DNA from: Verrucomicrobiaceae bacterium
GTDB taxonomy: Bacteria; Verrucomicrobiota; Verrucomicrobiia; Chthoniobacterales; Chthoniobacteraceae
Assembly: GCA_005791535.1 (NCBI GenBank)
Contig: SXWH01000123.1
Coordinates: 1 to 32,449 of the forward strand
Length of the DNA: 32,449 bases
Direction: 5' to 3'
This document shows positions 13,675-24,191 of this stretch, piece after piece. Every line of letters begins with the position of its first letter. Within the stretch, counting starts at the first letter, position 1. The position numbers and the translations under genes were made by a program. The notes beneath the pieces were generated by a model, which was not told where the DNA came from, ran no database searches, and worked only from the letters and a program-made list of their open reading frames with translations.

Positions 13675-16600
13675 GTGAAAATCTGCGCCCGCTGCTTTCT
13701 CGCCATTTCCATTGCTTCGCTCGTCCCATCCTTGCATGCCGACGATTTTCTGAAGTTGCAGAACACGAGTGCATTAAACACCGCCGCCGCATGGCAGAAT
13801 GGATTCGTGCCCGGTGTGAACGACTTCATGGTGTGGAACAATTTGTACACGACGCCCGGTGCGCTCGCCACGCTCTCGCAGCTCGGAGGCGATATGTCGG
13901 TTCTGGGGATCAAGGTGACGGACGTGGGCGGAGCGCGGAACGTGAACACCGTCATGGTGGGATTTCAGAATACCAACTCGGCGAATACACTAACGATTGG
14001 CGCGGGCGGCATCGACATGTCCACTGCTCTGCAAGCACTGCGGTTGCAGTCGAAGATTCAGATTGGGGCGAACCAGACGTGGCAAATCACGAACGCGAAT
14101 ACGAACACGACGCCGGCGGGTGGCTTCAATAACGGTGAGGATTTGTGTTTTGATTCGCTGATTGCTGGCGCGGCTTTCGATTTGGGAGGAAACACGGTGG
14201 ACGTGGTGGGTAGCGGCGCGATTACGGTTTCCTCGGGCTTTGCGATTCGCAATGGAGCCTTCGGTGTGTCGATTCCGAACTTTACGATTCAAAGCGGCGG
14301 CAACCGCGCGACTTCCATCGAAGCGACGGCGACTTTCAATATTGCTACGGGCGGGAGGTTGCATCTGCAGTCGAACTCCGGTGTTGTTACGTCGGCTGCG
14401 ACGATCAATTTGAACGGAGGAACGCTGACGTTTTCTCCGAACAGTACGACAAACGCCGTGACGCAGAGCGGGAACATCAATGTGCTCTCGGCCAGTACGA
14501 TCGCAGTCAGCAAAACGAATACGAACAACGGCAGTACTGGGCCGCTGAATTTCACAGGCCGTCTCACAGGCAGCGCAGCGCTGACGATAAACAACGACCA
14601 GCCCGCTGCGGTGGTCAATCGTCTCGTTTTTAATGGCGATAATTCGGCTTACAGCGGAGTGCTCACGCTCACCGGCCTCGCTGGAAAAGCCACGCGACTT
14701 GCGAGTGCGACCGCGGGCAGTGCGGCTGCGTCGTGGAACGTCGCGTCGGGTCACACGCTGGAACTTAACGGCGTGAGTGTGTCGCTCGGGTCGCTTTCAG
14801 GCGCGGGCACGGTGCGGAATATCGTGGCTGCCACGACGTCGGTGGTCTCGGTAGGGGCGGGTACATTTGATGGAGCCTTGATCGACGGCACTGGAACGCT
14901 GGCGCTGACGAAAGTCGGAGTGGGAACGCTTGCGCTGAACGGGGCGAATTCTTATTCCGGACCCACAACGGTAAGCGCCGGCACGCTCGGCTTTCGCGCG
15001 GGCGGTGGCGCGACGTTTGGAATTTCGCCTGTCTCGGTCGCTGATGGTGCGGGTGTTTCCGTAAATGTTGCGGTGCCCGGTGGCGTCGCGACGCTTGCGT
15101 CATTGACGGTCGGCGGCAGTGCAGCGGGGCGGGTGACGTTTGCCTTGGGGTCTTCAGGAAACCCGCTTGTTGCGCCGCTTCGCGTGCCGACATTCTCGGC
15201 GTTCTCCGGCACGCAAATCATCGTATCCGGGGCGGGATTTACGAATGGAGTCGCGTTCCCTATTCTCGACTACGATACAACCATCGGCGGTGGCGGCTTT
15301 GCCGGCCTGTCGCTTGTGATGCCTCCGCGTGTATTGGGAACGCTCTCGGACGACACGACGACCACGGAACTGAAGCTTACAGTGAACGGGACCGATGCGC
15401 CGAAATGGACCGGCGCGGTCGATGGAAACTGGGATATCGACGGCACGCCCGGAACGCTGAACTGGCGTGAAATCGCGAGCGGAACCGCCACCCGCTACAT
15501 TCAGACCGGAACCGGCTCGGACTCCGTCCGCTTCGACGATTCCGCGACAGGAGTTACCGACATCATCATCACGGCCGGAATGACGCCGTCTGCCGTTGTT
15601 TTCGAAAACACAGCCCGCATTTACACGCTGAGCGGGACCGGTAACATCTCGGGTTCTACTTCGGTCGTGAAGAGCGGCAGTGCGCTCGTGCGATTTGCGA
15701 ATACCACGGCGAATACGTACGCCGGCGGCACCGTTATCAACGATGGCGTCATCGAACTCGGCGACGGCGTGACTGTCGGCGCCGGGTCCCTCGGAGGCGG
15801 CGCTATAACAAACAACGGCGTCCTTCGGATCAATCGCCCCGACGGATACACCGTGTTATCCGCCATCTCCGGCACCGGGAATATTGCCCTGATGGGTGGC
15901 AATTTGACCGTTGCCGGAGCAGCGGGGACATTCGGCGGCACCGTGGATATCGGTGCGACCAGACGGCTGACGGCCTCGAATGCGATGACGATTTCCGGCG
16001 CTGTGTCTGGGTCCGGGTCGCTGCTGAAGGACGGCACTGGGCAGCTCGTTCTAGCAAGTCCGGGCACCTACACCGGGGGAACGACCATTACCGGCGGAAC
16101 GTTGCTCGTGCAGGCATCGGGTGCGGCGGGTACGGGGCCGGTTGCAATCGGTACCGCCGGGCGACTGCTCCTTGAGCCGGGAGTTACTCTCGCGAACCCC
16201 GTAACGGTGAATGCAAATTCGCCCGGAGTTGGGTTGGGAGCGATTCAAGTGAACGGCACTGCTGTCGGGAATGTCGTTCTCGGTGGGAGCGTGACCATCA
16301 CCGGCGCTATGGCTAACGGTGGACACATCGTCGGAACTTCGCTCACCGGTACTGATGCGCTCGTATTCGGCGGTCCGCTGATTTTCAATGGAGTCACGGA
16401 TGTCTCGGTCCGCACGGGTCGCGTGGCATTTGCCGGCGGTGGTGATCTTCCATCGAATGGCGTGGGAAGCCTCATCGTCACCGGATTCGCCAGGGTCGAT
16501 GCGAACGACGGCGCTCCGATCGAGGCGGTGCTGAATCTCGCACCATCCGGCGCGGCGACATTCGACCTCAACGGATTCAATCAGACATTTGCGCTGCTGC

Positions 16601-19254
16601 GCAAAAACAACGCCAACGCGGGCGTCGTTACAAACACGTCGCTCACACCGTCGGTGCTCACGCTCGATACGCCTGCTGTTATCACGGCACCGCCGTTGGG
16701 CACGCAGACCGAAGGCTTCGGCGGGACGGTGACAGGGAATCTTTCATTGGTAAAAAATGGAGCCGGGACTCAATCGTTCGTCGCCGGTTCGGTCGCGTCA
16801 TTTAGCGGAGGACTCACTGTGAACGGGGGTGTTCTGGATTTGCAGGGCGCCGTGAGTTACGCGGGAGCCACGACCATTTCGGCCGGTGTGCTGCGGACTT
16901 CGACGACGCAGACGGGAACGAGTTCGATATCGATTGGCTCGGCGGGCAGGCTTCTTGTCAGGATTGCGAACGCCGGCGGGGCGCTCGCGACCGGAGGGCT
17001 CACCACATCAGCCGGAAGCCGCATCGATTTCGACCTGGGGGTATTTGGCAATCCGACAGCGGCTCCCATTAATGCTCCTGCTCTGATTTCGGGTGCGAAC
17101 ACCCAGCTCACCATCATCGGAGCAACCACGACAGGCGTGTTTCCGCTGATTGCGTACGACAACATCAATCCCATCGGTGGCGCGGGTTTTGCAGGATTTG
17201 TGCTCAGTCTCCCGCTTAGAGTGGCCGGCAATCTCGTGGATAATGCCGCAGCCGGCACCATCGACGTGAATATTGCCGGGGCCGATAATCCGAAATGGAA
17301 AGGGGACGTCAGCAGTTCGTGGGACATCAATGACGGCTCCGGCACGGGCACACTCAACTGGCGCGGGACTTTGACCGGCTCGGCGACGCACTACTTCCAG
17401 AACGCGCCGGGCACGGATCATGTCTTGTTTGAAGATGGTGCGACGTCAGGAACCGTGAGCCTCACGACCACACTTGCGCCCCTGAGTGTCACTATCAACA
17501 ATCCGGTGCTCACATACACTTTCAATGGTGCTGGGCGACTGAGCGGTTCGACTTCAATCGCGAAGTCCGGTGCCGGTACCCTGATATTGGCGAATGCCGG
17601 CGCGAATGACTTCACCGGCGGAATTGTGATCAACGAAGGTCGGGTGGAAATCGGCGACGGCACGACGGTCGGCACCGGCACGTTTGGCACCGGTGCAATT
17701 GCGAATAATGGAACGCTGGTATTCAACCGGCCCGGTGACTTCACGCTGGCAAACGTCATTTCGGGAAATGGAGCCATCGAGAAGCGGCAGTCTGGAACGT
17801 TAACTGTCCCTGCTACGACAACGCTCGCGGTTCCGCTGGCTGCGAGCGAGGGGACAATTGCGTTTGTTGCCGGAGCCACGCTCACCGGTCCATTGTCCGG
17901 TGCGGGCGCAATTCAATTTGGAGCCGCGTCGCAGATCGGCGGCATTGATCCGAACACATTCACCGGTGAACTGACGATCTCGGCGGGTGACTTGCAGTTG
18001 AATAAACCCGCGGGCGTGAATGCGACTGGGAACGTCATCAATATCACCGGCACCGGGCGCATGCTTCGCCTTGCCGCGGATCAGATTCCGGATACGGCGA
18101 CTATTAATTTCACCGGCACTTCCACTGACAGTATCACGACACAAACGGGCACCGAGACGGTGGCAAACATCATTGTGAACTCGACGAACGCTGGTGCCAC
18201 GGGCGGTCAGGTGATTATGCGAAGCGGCATGGTTGTGACCGGAACCGGAACGGTGTCGCGAGGGATTCTTGGTGTCGCGAGCGGAAGCACCGCAACGGTC
18301 AATGCCATCAACATCACGGCGACCGATACCACGTCGGCTATTTTGCGAGTCGCGGGCGGCGGCGCAGCGTCCACACTCAATATCGGCCCCGGCGGTATCA
18401 CGGCAAGTGGTGGCGATATTCAGGTGAAGTTCAGCACGACGAATCAGGACGCAATTATCAATCTCGGCGGTGATTTCACCTCGACCGGCAACGTGATTTT
18501 CACGAATGCCGGATACGCGGGCGTAAATCTGAACGTTATCAATCTCGTCGGAGACCGGACATTTAACATCGGTGCGGGCACGCTCACCACCGTGGCGCCC
18601 GATTTCAGTGGAAGCGGCGGACTCATCAAGGCTGGCGATGGAACTTTGACGCTCAATGCCTCGTCCGTCGCTGGCCACACAGGCGGAACAACCGTGCTCG
18701 CCGGCGTTCTGGAATTGAACGGAAGCATCACCGGCAGTGTCGCGCTAAACGGCGGCACCTTGACCGGGACCGGAAGTGTTTCCGGTGCTCCTGCGCTCGT
18801 CGATTTCAACGCAGGTGCGCGAATCTCGCCCGGTCCGGCCGGGGGAATCGGAACGATGACATTTGGCACATCCGAGGTGGACTTCGCGGATGGTGCCGCT
18901 CCGATTGCGTCGGCTTCGTTGCTCTTTGATATCGGCGATCCGTTCTTAAGCGACAGGATTTCGCTGCCGTCCGGCGCATTGAATATTGGCTCGGGAGTTC
19001 TCGAGTTCGATGATTTCGTATTCACGACGCAGGCCGGTTTCGCGGACCAATTGGTCTACACGCTCCTGGAGACGAGTCAGCCCATTGCCGGAAGCTTTGG
19101 AGCGAATCGCTTCGGCACTGTCGGTGGCTTCCCGGCTCAGATTACGTTTGGAGATAGCGGAACGGATGTCGTCCTAATCATTCCAGAGCCCGGCAGCGTA
19201 GCGCTTTTGCTCGGCGGACTCGGCCTCGTCGCGTCGCGGCGTCGACGCTCTTGA
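13675..19254 (+). CDS. PEP-CTERM protein with autotransporter-associated beta-strand repeats
   Basis: This Gly/Thr/Ala/Asn-rich protein is about 1859 aa. I chose GTG 13675 because it starts a good signal peptide (MKICARCFLAISIASLVPSLHA) directly before the mature sequence. At least six beta-strand repeats of the form K-x-G-x-G-x-L-x-L...Y-x-G-x-T-x-(I/V)-x-x-G-x-L are visible, for example LTKVGVGTLALNGANSYSG, LLKDGTGQLVLASPGTYTGG and IAKSGAGTLILANAGANDF. The C-terminus is a PEP-CTERM sorting signal: PEPGS, a hydrophobic stretch, then RRRRS. This targets it to the exosortase/archaeosortase-like system, probably linked to exopolysaccharide. There is no outer-membrane beta-barrel domain, so it is not a true autotransporter. 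An adhesive or matrix role is inferred. Confidence 0.88.
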   Translation: MKICARCFLAISIASLVPSLHADDFLKLQNTSALNTAAAWQNGFVPGVNDFMVWNNLYTTPGALATLSQLGGDMSVLGIKVTDVGGARNVNTVMVGFQNTNSANTLTIGAGGIDMSTALQALRLQSKIQIGANQTWQITNANTNTTPAGGFNNGEDLCFDSLIAGAAFDLGGNTVDVVGSGAITVSSGFAIRNGAFGVSIPNFTIQSGGNRATSIEATATFNIATGGRLHLQSNSGVVTSAATINLNGGTLTFSPNSTTNAVTQSGNINVLSASTIAVSKTNTNNGSTGPLNFTGRLTGSAALTINNDQPAAVVNRLVFNGDNSAYSGVLTLTGLAGKATRLASATAGSAAASWNVASGHTLELNGVSVSLGSLSGAGTVRNIVAATTSVVSVGAGTFDGALIDGTGTLALTKVGVGTLALNGANSYSGPTTVSAGTLGFRAGGGATFGISPVSVADGAGVSVNVAVPGGVATLASLTVGGSAAGRVTFALGSSGNPLVAPLRVPTFSAFSGTQIIVSGAGFTNGVAFPILDYDTTIGGGGFAGLSLVMPPRVLGTLSDDTTTTELKLTVNGTDAPKWTGAVDGNWDIDGTPGTLNWREIASGTATRYIQTGTGSDSVRFDDSATGVTDIIITAGMTPSAVVFENTARIYTLSGTGNISGSTSVVKSGSALVRFANTTANTYAGGTVINDGVIELGDGVTVGAGSLGGGAITNNGVLRINRPDGYTVLSAISGTGNIALMGGNLTVAGAAGTFGGTVDIGATRRLTASNAMTISGAVSGSGSLLKDGTGQLVLASPGTYTGGTTITGGTLLVQASGAAGTGPVAIGTAGRLLLEPGVTLANPVTVNANSPGVGLGAIQVNGTAVGNVVLGGSVTITGAMANGGHIVGTSLTGTDALVFGGPLIFNGVTDVSVRTGRVAFAGGGDLPSNGVGSLIVTGFARVDANDGAPIEAVLNLAPSGAATFDLNGFNQTFALLRKNNANAGVVTNTSLTPSVLTLDTPAVITAPPLGTQTEGFGGTVTGNLSLVKNGAGTQSFVAGSVASFSGGLTVNGGVLDLQGAVSYAGATTISAGVLRTSTTQTGTSSISIGSAGRLLVRIANAGGALATGGLTTSAGSRIDFDLGVFGNPTAAPINAPALISGANTQLTIIGATTTGVFPLIAYDNINPIGGAGFAGFVLSLPLRVAGNLVDNAAAGTIDVNIAGADNPKWKGDVSSSWDINDGSGTGTLNWRGTLTGSATHYFQNAPGTDHVLFEDGATSGTVSLTTTLAPLSVTINNPVLTYTFNGAGRLSGSTSIAKSGAGTLILANAGANDFTGGIVINEGRVEIGDGTTVGTGTFGTGAIANNGTLVFNRPGDFTLANVISGNGAIEKRQSGTLTVPATTTLAVPLAASEGTIAFVAGATLTGPLSGAGAIQFGAASQIGGIDPNTFTGELTISAGDLQLNKPAGVNATGNVINITGTGRMLRLAADQIPDTATINFTGTSTDSITTQTGTETVANIIVNSTNAGATGGQVIMRSGMVVTGTGTVSRGILGVASGSTATVNAINITATDTTSAILRVAGGGAASTLNIGPGGITASGGDIQVKFSTTNQDAIINLGGDFTSTGNVIFTNAGYAGVNLNVINLVGDRTFNIGAGTLTTVAPDFSGSGGLIKAGDGTLTLNASSVAGHTGGTTVLAGVLELNGSITGSVALNGGTLTGTGSVSGAPALVDFNAGARISPGPAGGIGTMTFGTSEVDFADGAAPIASASLLFDIGDPFLSDRISLPSGALNIGSGVLEFDDFVFTTQAGFADQLVYTLLETSQPIAGSFGANRFGTVGGFPAQITFGDSGTDVVLIIPEPGSVALLLGGLGLVASRRRRS

Positions 19255-19264
19255 GGCAGCCCGT

Positions 19265-22200
19265 TTACGGGGTGCTGGCGAAGATGCGCGCGAAATGTTT
19301 CGTGCTGCTTACGGGGGCTGTGCTGCGCCATGTTTCCGTGACGCTGCCGTTGCCATTTACCACGAGGCTCAGTCGTTGGATGTCCGCGGGCGTGCTCCCC
19401 CATGTGGCGAGGTCGGGGCTCATTTCGACGCGCCACGTGACATCGTCCGTCGCGGGAGCGTGGGTGAATGTGAATGTGAAGTAGGTGTTCGCCAGACCGT
19501 TGACGGTGAGCGTCTGCACCGCGGCGGACATCGCGGGTGCGCCGGGGCCGTTTGGATTTGTTCCGAGCACGTATTCCAGCACGTTGGCGTAGCCGTCGCC
19601 GTCGGTGTCGAGGTCGCTTGCGAGGCCGTTCGTTGTTTTCCATGCGGCGTAACCGCCGGCGTTGTCGCCGGTCCCGGGAGTTCCATTGTTGGACGCTGCG
19701 CTGGTGCGCCAGCTTTCGGCCTGATCATGGTTTGGGTTCGTGAACGGAGCGATGAGAACCAGCGAGAAGCCTCCGCCATCGGCAGCAACTGGCCATGCTC
19801 CGTTGTCCTTGTATTCGAAGCTCTTGATGATCGTCGTTCCGTCGGCCGCTGTGAGCGTAATGCGTTCGCCCCCGTTAGAGAGGCTGGTGTTCAATTCGAA
19901 TGCGCCAGCGATGGGAAGTCCGCCGCCGTGGCGCGCGGCAAGTGCGGCAGGATTTTCGGCAATGATCAGTCGGCCGCCGGGCGCAAGCTGGCGGATGCTG
20001 CCGTTGTTAAAACGGTAGGTAATGCCGGCGGTGAATTCGCACCCGCTCAAATCCACGGTGCTGCCGCTGATGTTGAGTAGTTCGACGTATTCGAAGTCAT
20101 TCGGGTCAACGTAACCGGGCGTCGGTGGCGTGGTGGAGGGGTTGTAACTGAACTCGCTGATGACGATATTCGACGCGCTGGCGGGAACTGTGCCGACGCT
20201 GAAGTATGCTTCGTTGAGCGCGCTCCAAACCCCGCCGAGGAGGATGCGCGACTTCACTGTCCCGCTGGCCGCGAGCGAAATGGGAGCGGTGTATGTTTGC
20301 GCGATGCCCGAAACCGACCCGCCCGTGACGCGCGGGTCAGTGCCGTCCAACGTGTAGAAAATCGTGCCGGACCCGTTGGGATTGCTGATTGTGAGCGGGT
20401 AATTCACTGCGACGCTTCCACCGTGCTGGCTGAAATCCGGTGCTTCGGTGGTCGGGTAGAGACCGTAGGTGGCGAGGCGGAACTGGCCTGTTCCGGGAGC
20501 CATGTAAAGGTTCCAGCGGTTTTGGATGAGCGAGTTCCCCCCGGTTTCCAGCACGGTGATACGATTCACCTCCGTGAGCCAGTCGCTGCGTTTGTAGGAG
20601 ATATTCCCGTTGAGCGACGCCCGCGCGTAACCCCATCGAGCGGATTCTCCCCGGATAGCATCGGAGATTTCGTTGTTCCTGAAGTTAAAGGCGGCGGTCA
20701 TTCCCGCGACTGTCAGCGGGCCGCCGTTGAACATTTGCTTCCGGATACGGTCGGCCCAGCGCAGCTTGTACTCGGCGTTCACGCGGAGTTTGTTGTGGAT
20801 GTCCTTCGGCTGTCCTGCGCGCGGGACCTCATTACCGCCGCCAGCGATAAAGTTCTCGGCTCCCGTACGGAAAACGTGTTCGGCGTCCCAGCTTGCGAAG
20901 CGCCACTTTCCGCCGGGCGCGCGACTTTTCATGCAGTAGAGATTTTTGTCCGCCCAATCCTGATTTCCGGCGACGAAGTTGAGCATCATGTAATCGATGA
21001 AGTGATCGATATCGAGGACGGCTGCGACAGCGTTGTAGTTCGCTGGTTGCGTGAGGTCGGGTGCCGGATTCGGCGCACTGAAGCCCGAGCCAATGAGATC
21101 GAGGAAGTCCTCGTAGTTCTTCAGAACCGTGGAATTGTAGTATTGGGAGGAGGAGTTGAGCGATGTGATCGTTCCCGAACCGAGTGGAAGCGCCGGATCC
21201 AGAAAGGTCGTGTTTACGACCTGCGGGTAGGCATTCGCCGCGCCGTCCACGCCGGCCGTGGCGCTGTGTTTGAATACATCGTAGTCGCCGCTGTTTCCGC
21301 CCAGATACGCTGAGCCGTAGTGATGGTCAGGCTTTTCATGGAGCCAGTAGATGCCCCAGTACATCCCGTTGAGGTAAAGATGACAGGCCCTTGTGTGGAA
21401 GCCGCCTGCGCCGCTCATCTGATTCTGCAGATCCGCCATGACGTAGTCTCTGGAGAATGCAGAGCGCGTGCGCTGATTGGCGTCGGTGGGATGCATCCAC
21501 GTGTTGTTCATCGCGGCATCGAGAACGAAATTGCTGAACTGGTTGGTTCCGTCGTCCCCGTAAGCGCGGAAGTTCACGTCGTTGAGGCACTGGAATCGGA
21601 AGGAAAGTTTCAGTGACTTCCACCGAGCCTGACTGGTCCCGCCAAAGATGTGGATGTTGCCATCGGTCTGGAAGCCTTTCGCGAGATTCGGTGAAGCGAG
21701 GGAGGCGTCGGGATTGATCAATTCCAGCGAGGCTGCGCGATCGACGCCTTCGAGCGCGACGCCGGACGCCGGTGGGTAAATGCCTTCACCGGCGTTCGGT
21801 CCGAAGAGGTCCTTCCAATCGGCCACGAGTGACAGTGTGGGAAGAGCCATGAGGTCGCTTTGGTGGAACTGATTGTCGGGATTTGGATCCGTTGCAATCG
21901 CCTGATTAACACCCCAGATGCTCAGGCCTGCGCTGACGTTTGTGAGACCGGTGAGAACCGCCGGTGTGGCACCCGCGCCGGTGCCGGTGCCCGCGGTGCC
22001 GCTTGTGGTGCCCCATCCGTTGATGGTGTTGGTGAGCGAACCCGGCGTGGTTCCGACGCCGATGGATGCCGGCGGTGAGTTCTGGGTCATCACGTCCGAT
22101 GTGAAAATGTAGCTTTGGGTGTCGGTGTCACTCGGCGCGAGCCCGGCCTTGAATGCGCGGGCGCGGACGAGCGTCGTTGCGGTGATGTTCACGGCACCGC

Positions 22201-24046
22201 TGGGCGGAGTCAGTGAGTCGACTGGCGGGATTTGAGTGCCGTTTGTCAGCGTCGGAGTGCTTCCATTGAATGTATAAACAATCGTCGCGCCGGGCGTGGG
22301 GCATGCAATCGTCGTGGCGAATGGTGCCGAGTAGATTCCGCGGTCCACCGAAAATGTCGTGTCCGCGACAAAGCCGGTGACGCTTGCGGGATTGTTTGCC
22401 GCACCGGGCGTCGGCGTGGTGAGGTATGCGGGCGCAGTTGCGGCGAGATTGTCCGGCGCACCATAGGAAACGAAGCGGTGCTGCGACGGATACGGCGTCG
22501 CCAGCGTGCCGATCGCCGATACCGATACGGGTCCTCCTGCGGACGGGCGGCTGAGGATGAGAACGCCGGTGGTGCCGAGTTTGAAATTGGTATGTGATTG
22601 CGCGCCGTTCACGTGGCGATCCTTGCCCGAGGCGTAGACGAGCGCGTATCCGCCCGCGGGAATCGTGAGATTTGGCAGCGTGTATTTTCCCGGCAGAGTC
22701 GGGTCGTCTGAAAGGTGGTAGCCTCGAAGGTTGACCGAAGTCGCCTCGTTATTCCGGAGCTCGATCCAATCCTCGCTGTCGCCATCCATGTCGAGCGGAG
22801 CGGTCGGGTCGTTCGCTTTTGGCGAGCTGTTCGCCATGAATTCGTTGATGTGGACGTTGTAAGCGGCGGGAAGCGGGGTGTTCGTTGCAAGCAGCGGACT
22901 GGTTCCTGCCGCGACTTCCTCGCCGTCGTTCCAGTTGTCCCCGTCCGTGTCCACGAGCACCGGATTTGTGCCGTGACTGTTCACCTCTGCGCCGTCGTTC
23001 AATCCGTCGCCGTCCGTATCAGCAACTGCCGGATTGGAACCGAAAGTGTTGACCTCCACGCCGTCGCTCAAGCCGTCGCCGTCAGTGTCTGCGATGGTCG
23101 GATTGGAATTGCGGAGCTGCTCGTTGATGTTGGAGAGACCGTCGCCATCGGGATCGCCGGACGCCGTTTGGGTCAGGTTTCCAAAATACGTTTGCTCCCA
23201 TGCATCGGCAAGACCGTCGCCGTCGGTGTCTCCCAGACTTGCGATGCCGGAATTGTAAATCGTCGAGATATCGCCGGCGGTGAGCGCGTGATTCCAGACG
23301 CCGACGTCGTCAAACCAGCCTTTCGTGTAGCGGGCGAGATGGTTCCCGACGATGAACGGGCTCGTATTCACTCCCATATCCCATTGTCCGTTCCCAGCCC
23401 CGGTGGTGATGGTCTTTGTCGAATAAAGCACACCGTCCACGTAAGTGCGGGCTTGCCCGCCGGTCCTGTCGATGACCGCGACAAAGTGATGCCATGTTCC
23501 ATTCACCACCGCATCCGGAGCCTGATACGCGGTAACAAACCGGAATGCCGTAGCGTTCGTGCTGTTCTGGCGCGAATCGAATTGGAAGAACGACGTCATG
23601 TTCCCGGTGCCGGTCGTCCAGTTCACGGTCATGAGGTAGTATCCCGCCGAATCGTAGGCGGGCGTGCCGAGATTCAGGCCGTAGCCCTTTGTCATGAGCC
23701 CGCTGTTTGTCTGAAACTCCGCGGTGCTTTCGTCGCCGTCCGGTTTGTACCAGCAAGCCAGTGTGAAGCTCTGAGCCAGCGGGAATTCCAGTTTCGCCGC
23801 ATCACCCATGTCCACGTAGCCGGTCGTGCCGTTCAGGTAAACTGCGCCGCCGAAGCGACCGGCTGCCGGCTGAAAGCTCGCGCCTCCGGTCAGCGCACCA
23901 TTTGCGGGCGACGCAGCGGAATCGGCGGCCGTCGTTCCTGTTGCCTCGTCAAACTTCCACCAGCCGACGAGGCCTGCGTGAAGTGGCAGTGACGCAAGGA
24001 ATGGGAGTGCGAAGGTGAGGTGACGGATGGTTCTTTGGAGAGTCAT
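19265..24046 (-). CDS. Large secreted LamG / TSP3 / lamin-tail / CotH-kinase surface protein
   Basis: From ATG 24046 the protein is 1593 aa with a signal peptide (MTLQRTIRHLTFALPFLASL). Domains in order are a LamG/concanavalin-like fold (about 25-250, VGWWKFDEATGT) and Ca-binding thrombospondin type-3 repeats (DTDGDGLSDG and variants, about 270-370). Then come a lamin-tail domain (HINEFMANSS, about 400-510), a chitobiase-C-like beta sandwich (TIVYTFNGSTPT) and a CotH-like kinase domain (about 720-1080). The CotH-like domain has DKNLYCMKSR and FASWDAEHVF. A second chitobiase-C-like domain, a second lamin-tail domain (NIVISEFSYNPS) and a final TSP3 element follow. CotH kinases phosphorylate secreted proteins in Bacillus. 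No PEP-CTERM or other anchor is seen, so it may be released. It is convergent with the PEP-CTERM gene, with ten bases between. Confidence 0.9.
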   Translation of the reverse strand: MTLQRTIRHLTFALPFLASLPLHAGLVGWWKFDEATGTTAADSAASPANGALTGGASFQPAAGRFGGAVYLNGTTGYVDMGDAAKLEFPLAQSFTLACWYKPDGDESTAEFQTNSGLMTKGYGLNLGTPAYDSAGYYLMTVNWTTGTGNMTSFFQFDSRQNSTNATAFRFVTAYQAPDAVVNGTWHHFVAVIDRTGGQARTYVDGVLYSTKTITTGAGNGQWDMGVNTSPFIVGNHLARYTKGWFDDVGVWNHALTAGDISTIYNSGIASLGDTDGDGLADAWEQTYFGNLTQTASGDPDGDGLSNINEQLRNSNPTIADTDGDGLSDGVEVNTFGSNPAVADTDGDGLNDGAEVNSHGTNPVLVDTDGDNWNDGEEVAAGTSPLLATNTPLPAAYNVHINEFMANSSPKANDPTAPLDMDGDSEDWIELRNNEATSVNLRGYHLSDDPTLPGKYTLPNLTIPAGGYALVYASGKDRHVNGAQSHTNFKLGTTGVLILSRPSAGGPVSVSAIGTLATPYPSQHRFVSYGAPDNLAATAPAYLTTPTPGAANNPASVTGFVADTTFSVDRGIYSAPFATTIACPTPGATIVYTFNGSTPTLTNGTQIPPVDSLTPPSGAVNITATTLVRARAFKAGLAPSDTDTQSYIFTSDVMTQNSPPASIGVGTTPGSLTNTINGWGTTSGTAGTGTGAGATPAVLTGLTNVSAGLSIWGVNQAIATDPNPDNQFHQSDLMALPTLSLVADWKDLFGPNAGEGIYPPASGVALEGVDRAASLELINPDASLASPNLAKGFQTDGNIHIFGGTSQARWKSLKLSFRFQCLNDVNFRAYGDDGTNQFSNFVLDAAMNNTWMHPTDANQRTRSAFSRDYVMADLQNQMSGAGGFHTRACHLYLNGMYWGIYWLHEKPDHHYGSAYLGGNSGDYDVFKHSATAGVDGAANAYPQVVNTTFLDPALPLGSGTITSLNSSSQYYNSTVLKNYEDFLDLIGSGFSAPNPAPDLTQPANYNAVAAVLDIDHFIDYMMLNFVAGNQDWADKNLYCMKSRAPGGKWRFASWDAEHVFRTGAENFIAGGGNEVPRAGQPKDIHNKLRVNAEYKLRWADRIRKQMFNGGPLTVAGMTAAFNFRNNEISDAIRGESARWGYARASLNGNISYKRSDWLTEVNRITVLETGGNSLIQNRWNLYMAPGTGQFRLATYGLYPTTEAPDFSQHGGSVAVNYPLTISNPNGSGTIFYTLDGTDPRVTGGSVSGIAQTYTAPISLAASGTVKSRILLGGVWSALNEAYFSVGTVPASASNIVISEFSYNPSTTPPTPGYVDPNDFEYVELLNISGSTVDLSGCEFTAGITYRFNNGSIRQLAPGGRLIIAENPAALAARHGGGLPIAGAFELNTSLSNGGERITLTAADGTTIIKSFEYKDNGAWPVAADGGGFSLVLIAPFTNPNHDQAESWRTSAASNNGTPGTGDNAGGYAAWKTTNGLASDLDTDGDGYANVLEYVLGTNPNGPGAPAMSAAVQTLTVNGLANTYFTFTFTHAPATDDVTWRVEMSPDLATWGSTPADIQRLSLVVNGNGSVTETWRSTAPVSSTKHFARIFASTP

Positions 24047-24191
24047 GGTGAGGTTGGGAGCACGGCTTTGAGGTAACACGCATGAGGCCAAACCGCATCG
24101 AAAAAATATGTCACAAACCGCCGGCACTCGCCCGGAGCGCGGAAGTCCGCGCTTCCATTTCCGCGGTAAAGCAGCGACGAAATGCGGCTTG
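24047..24191. other. Divergent promoter region
   Basis: These 145 bases lie between two oppositely transcribed genes for exported proteins and should hold both promoters. An alternative upstream start for the plus-strand gene exists at 24108, but it would put 28 Arg/Gly-rich residues before the signal peptide. No strong -35/-10 pair stands out. Confidence 0.4.
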
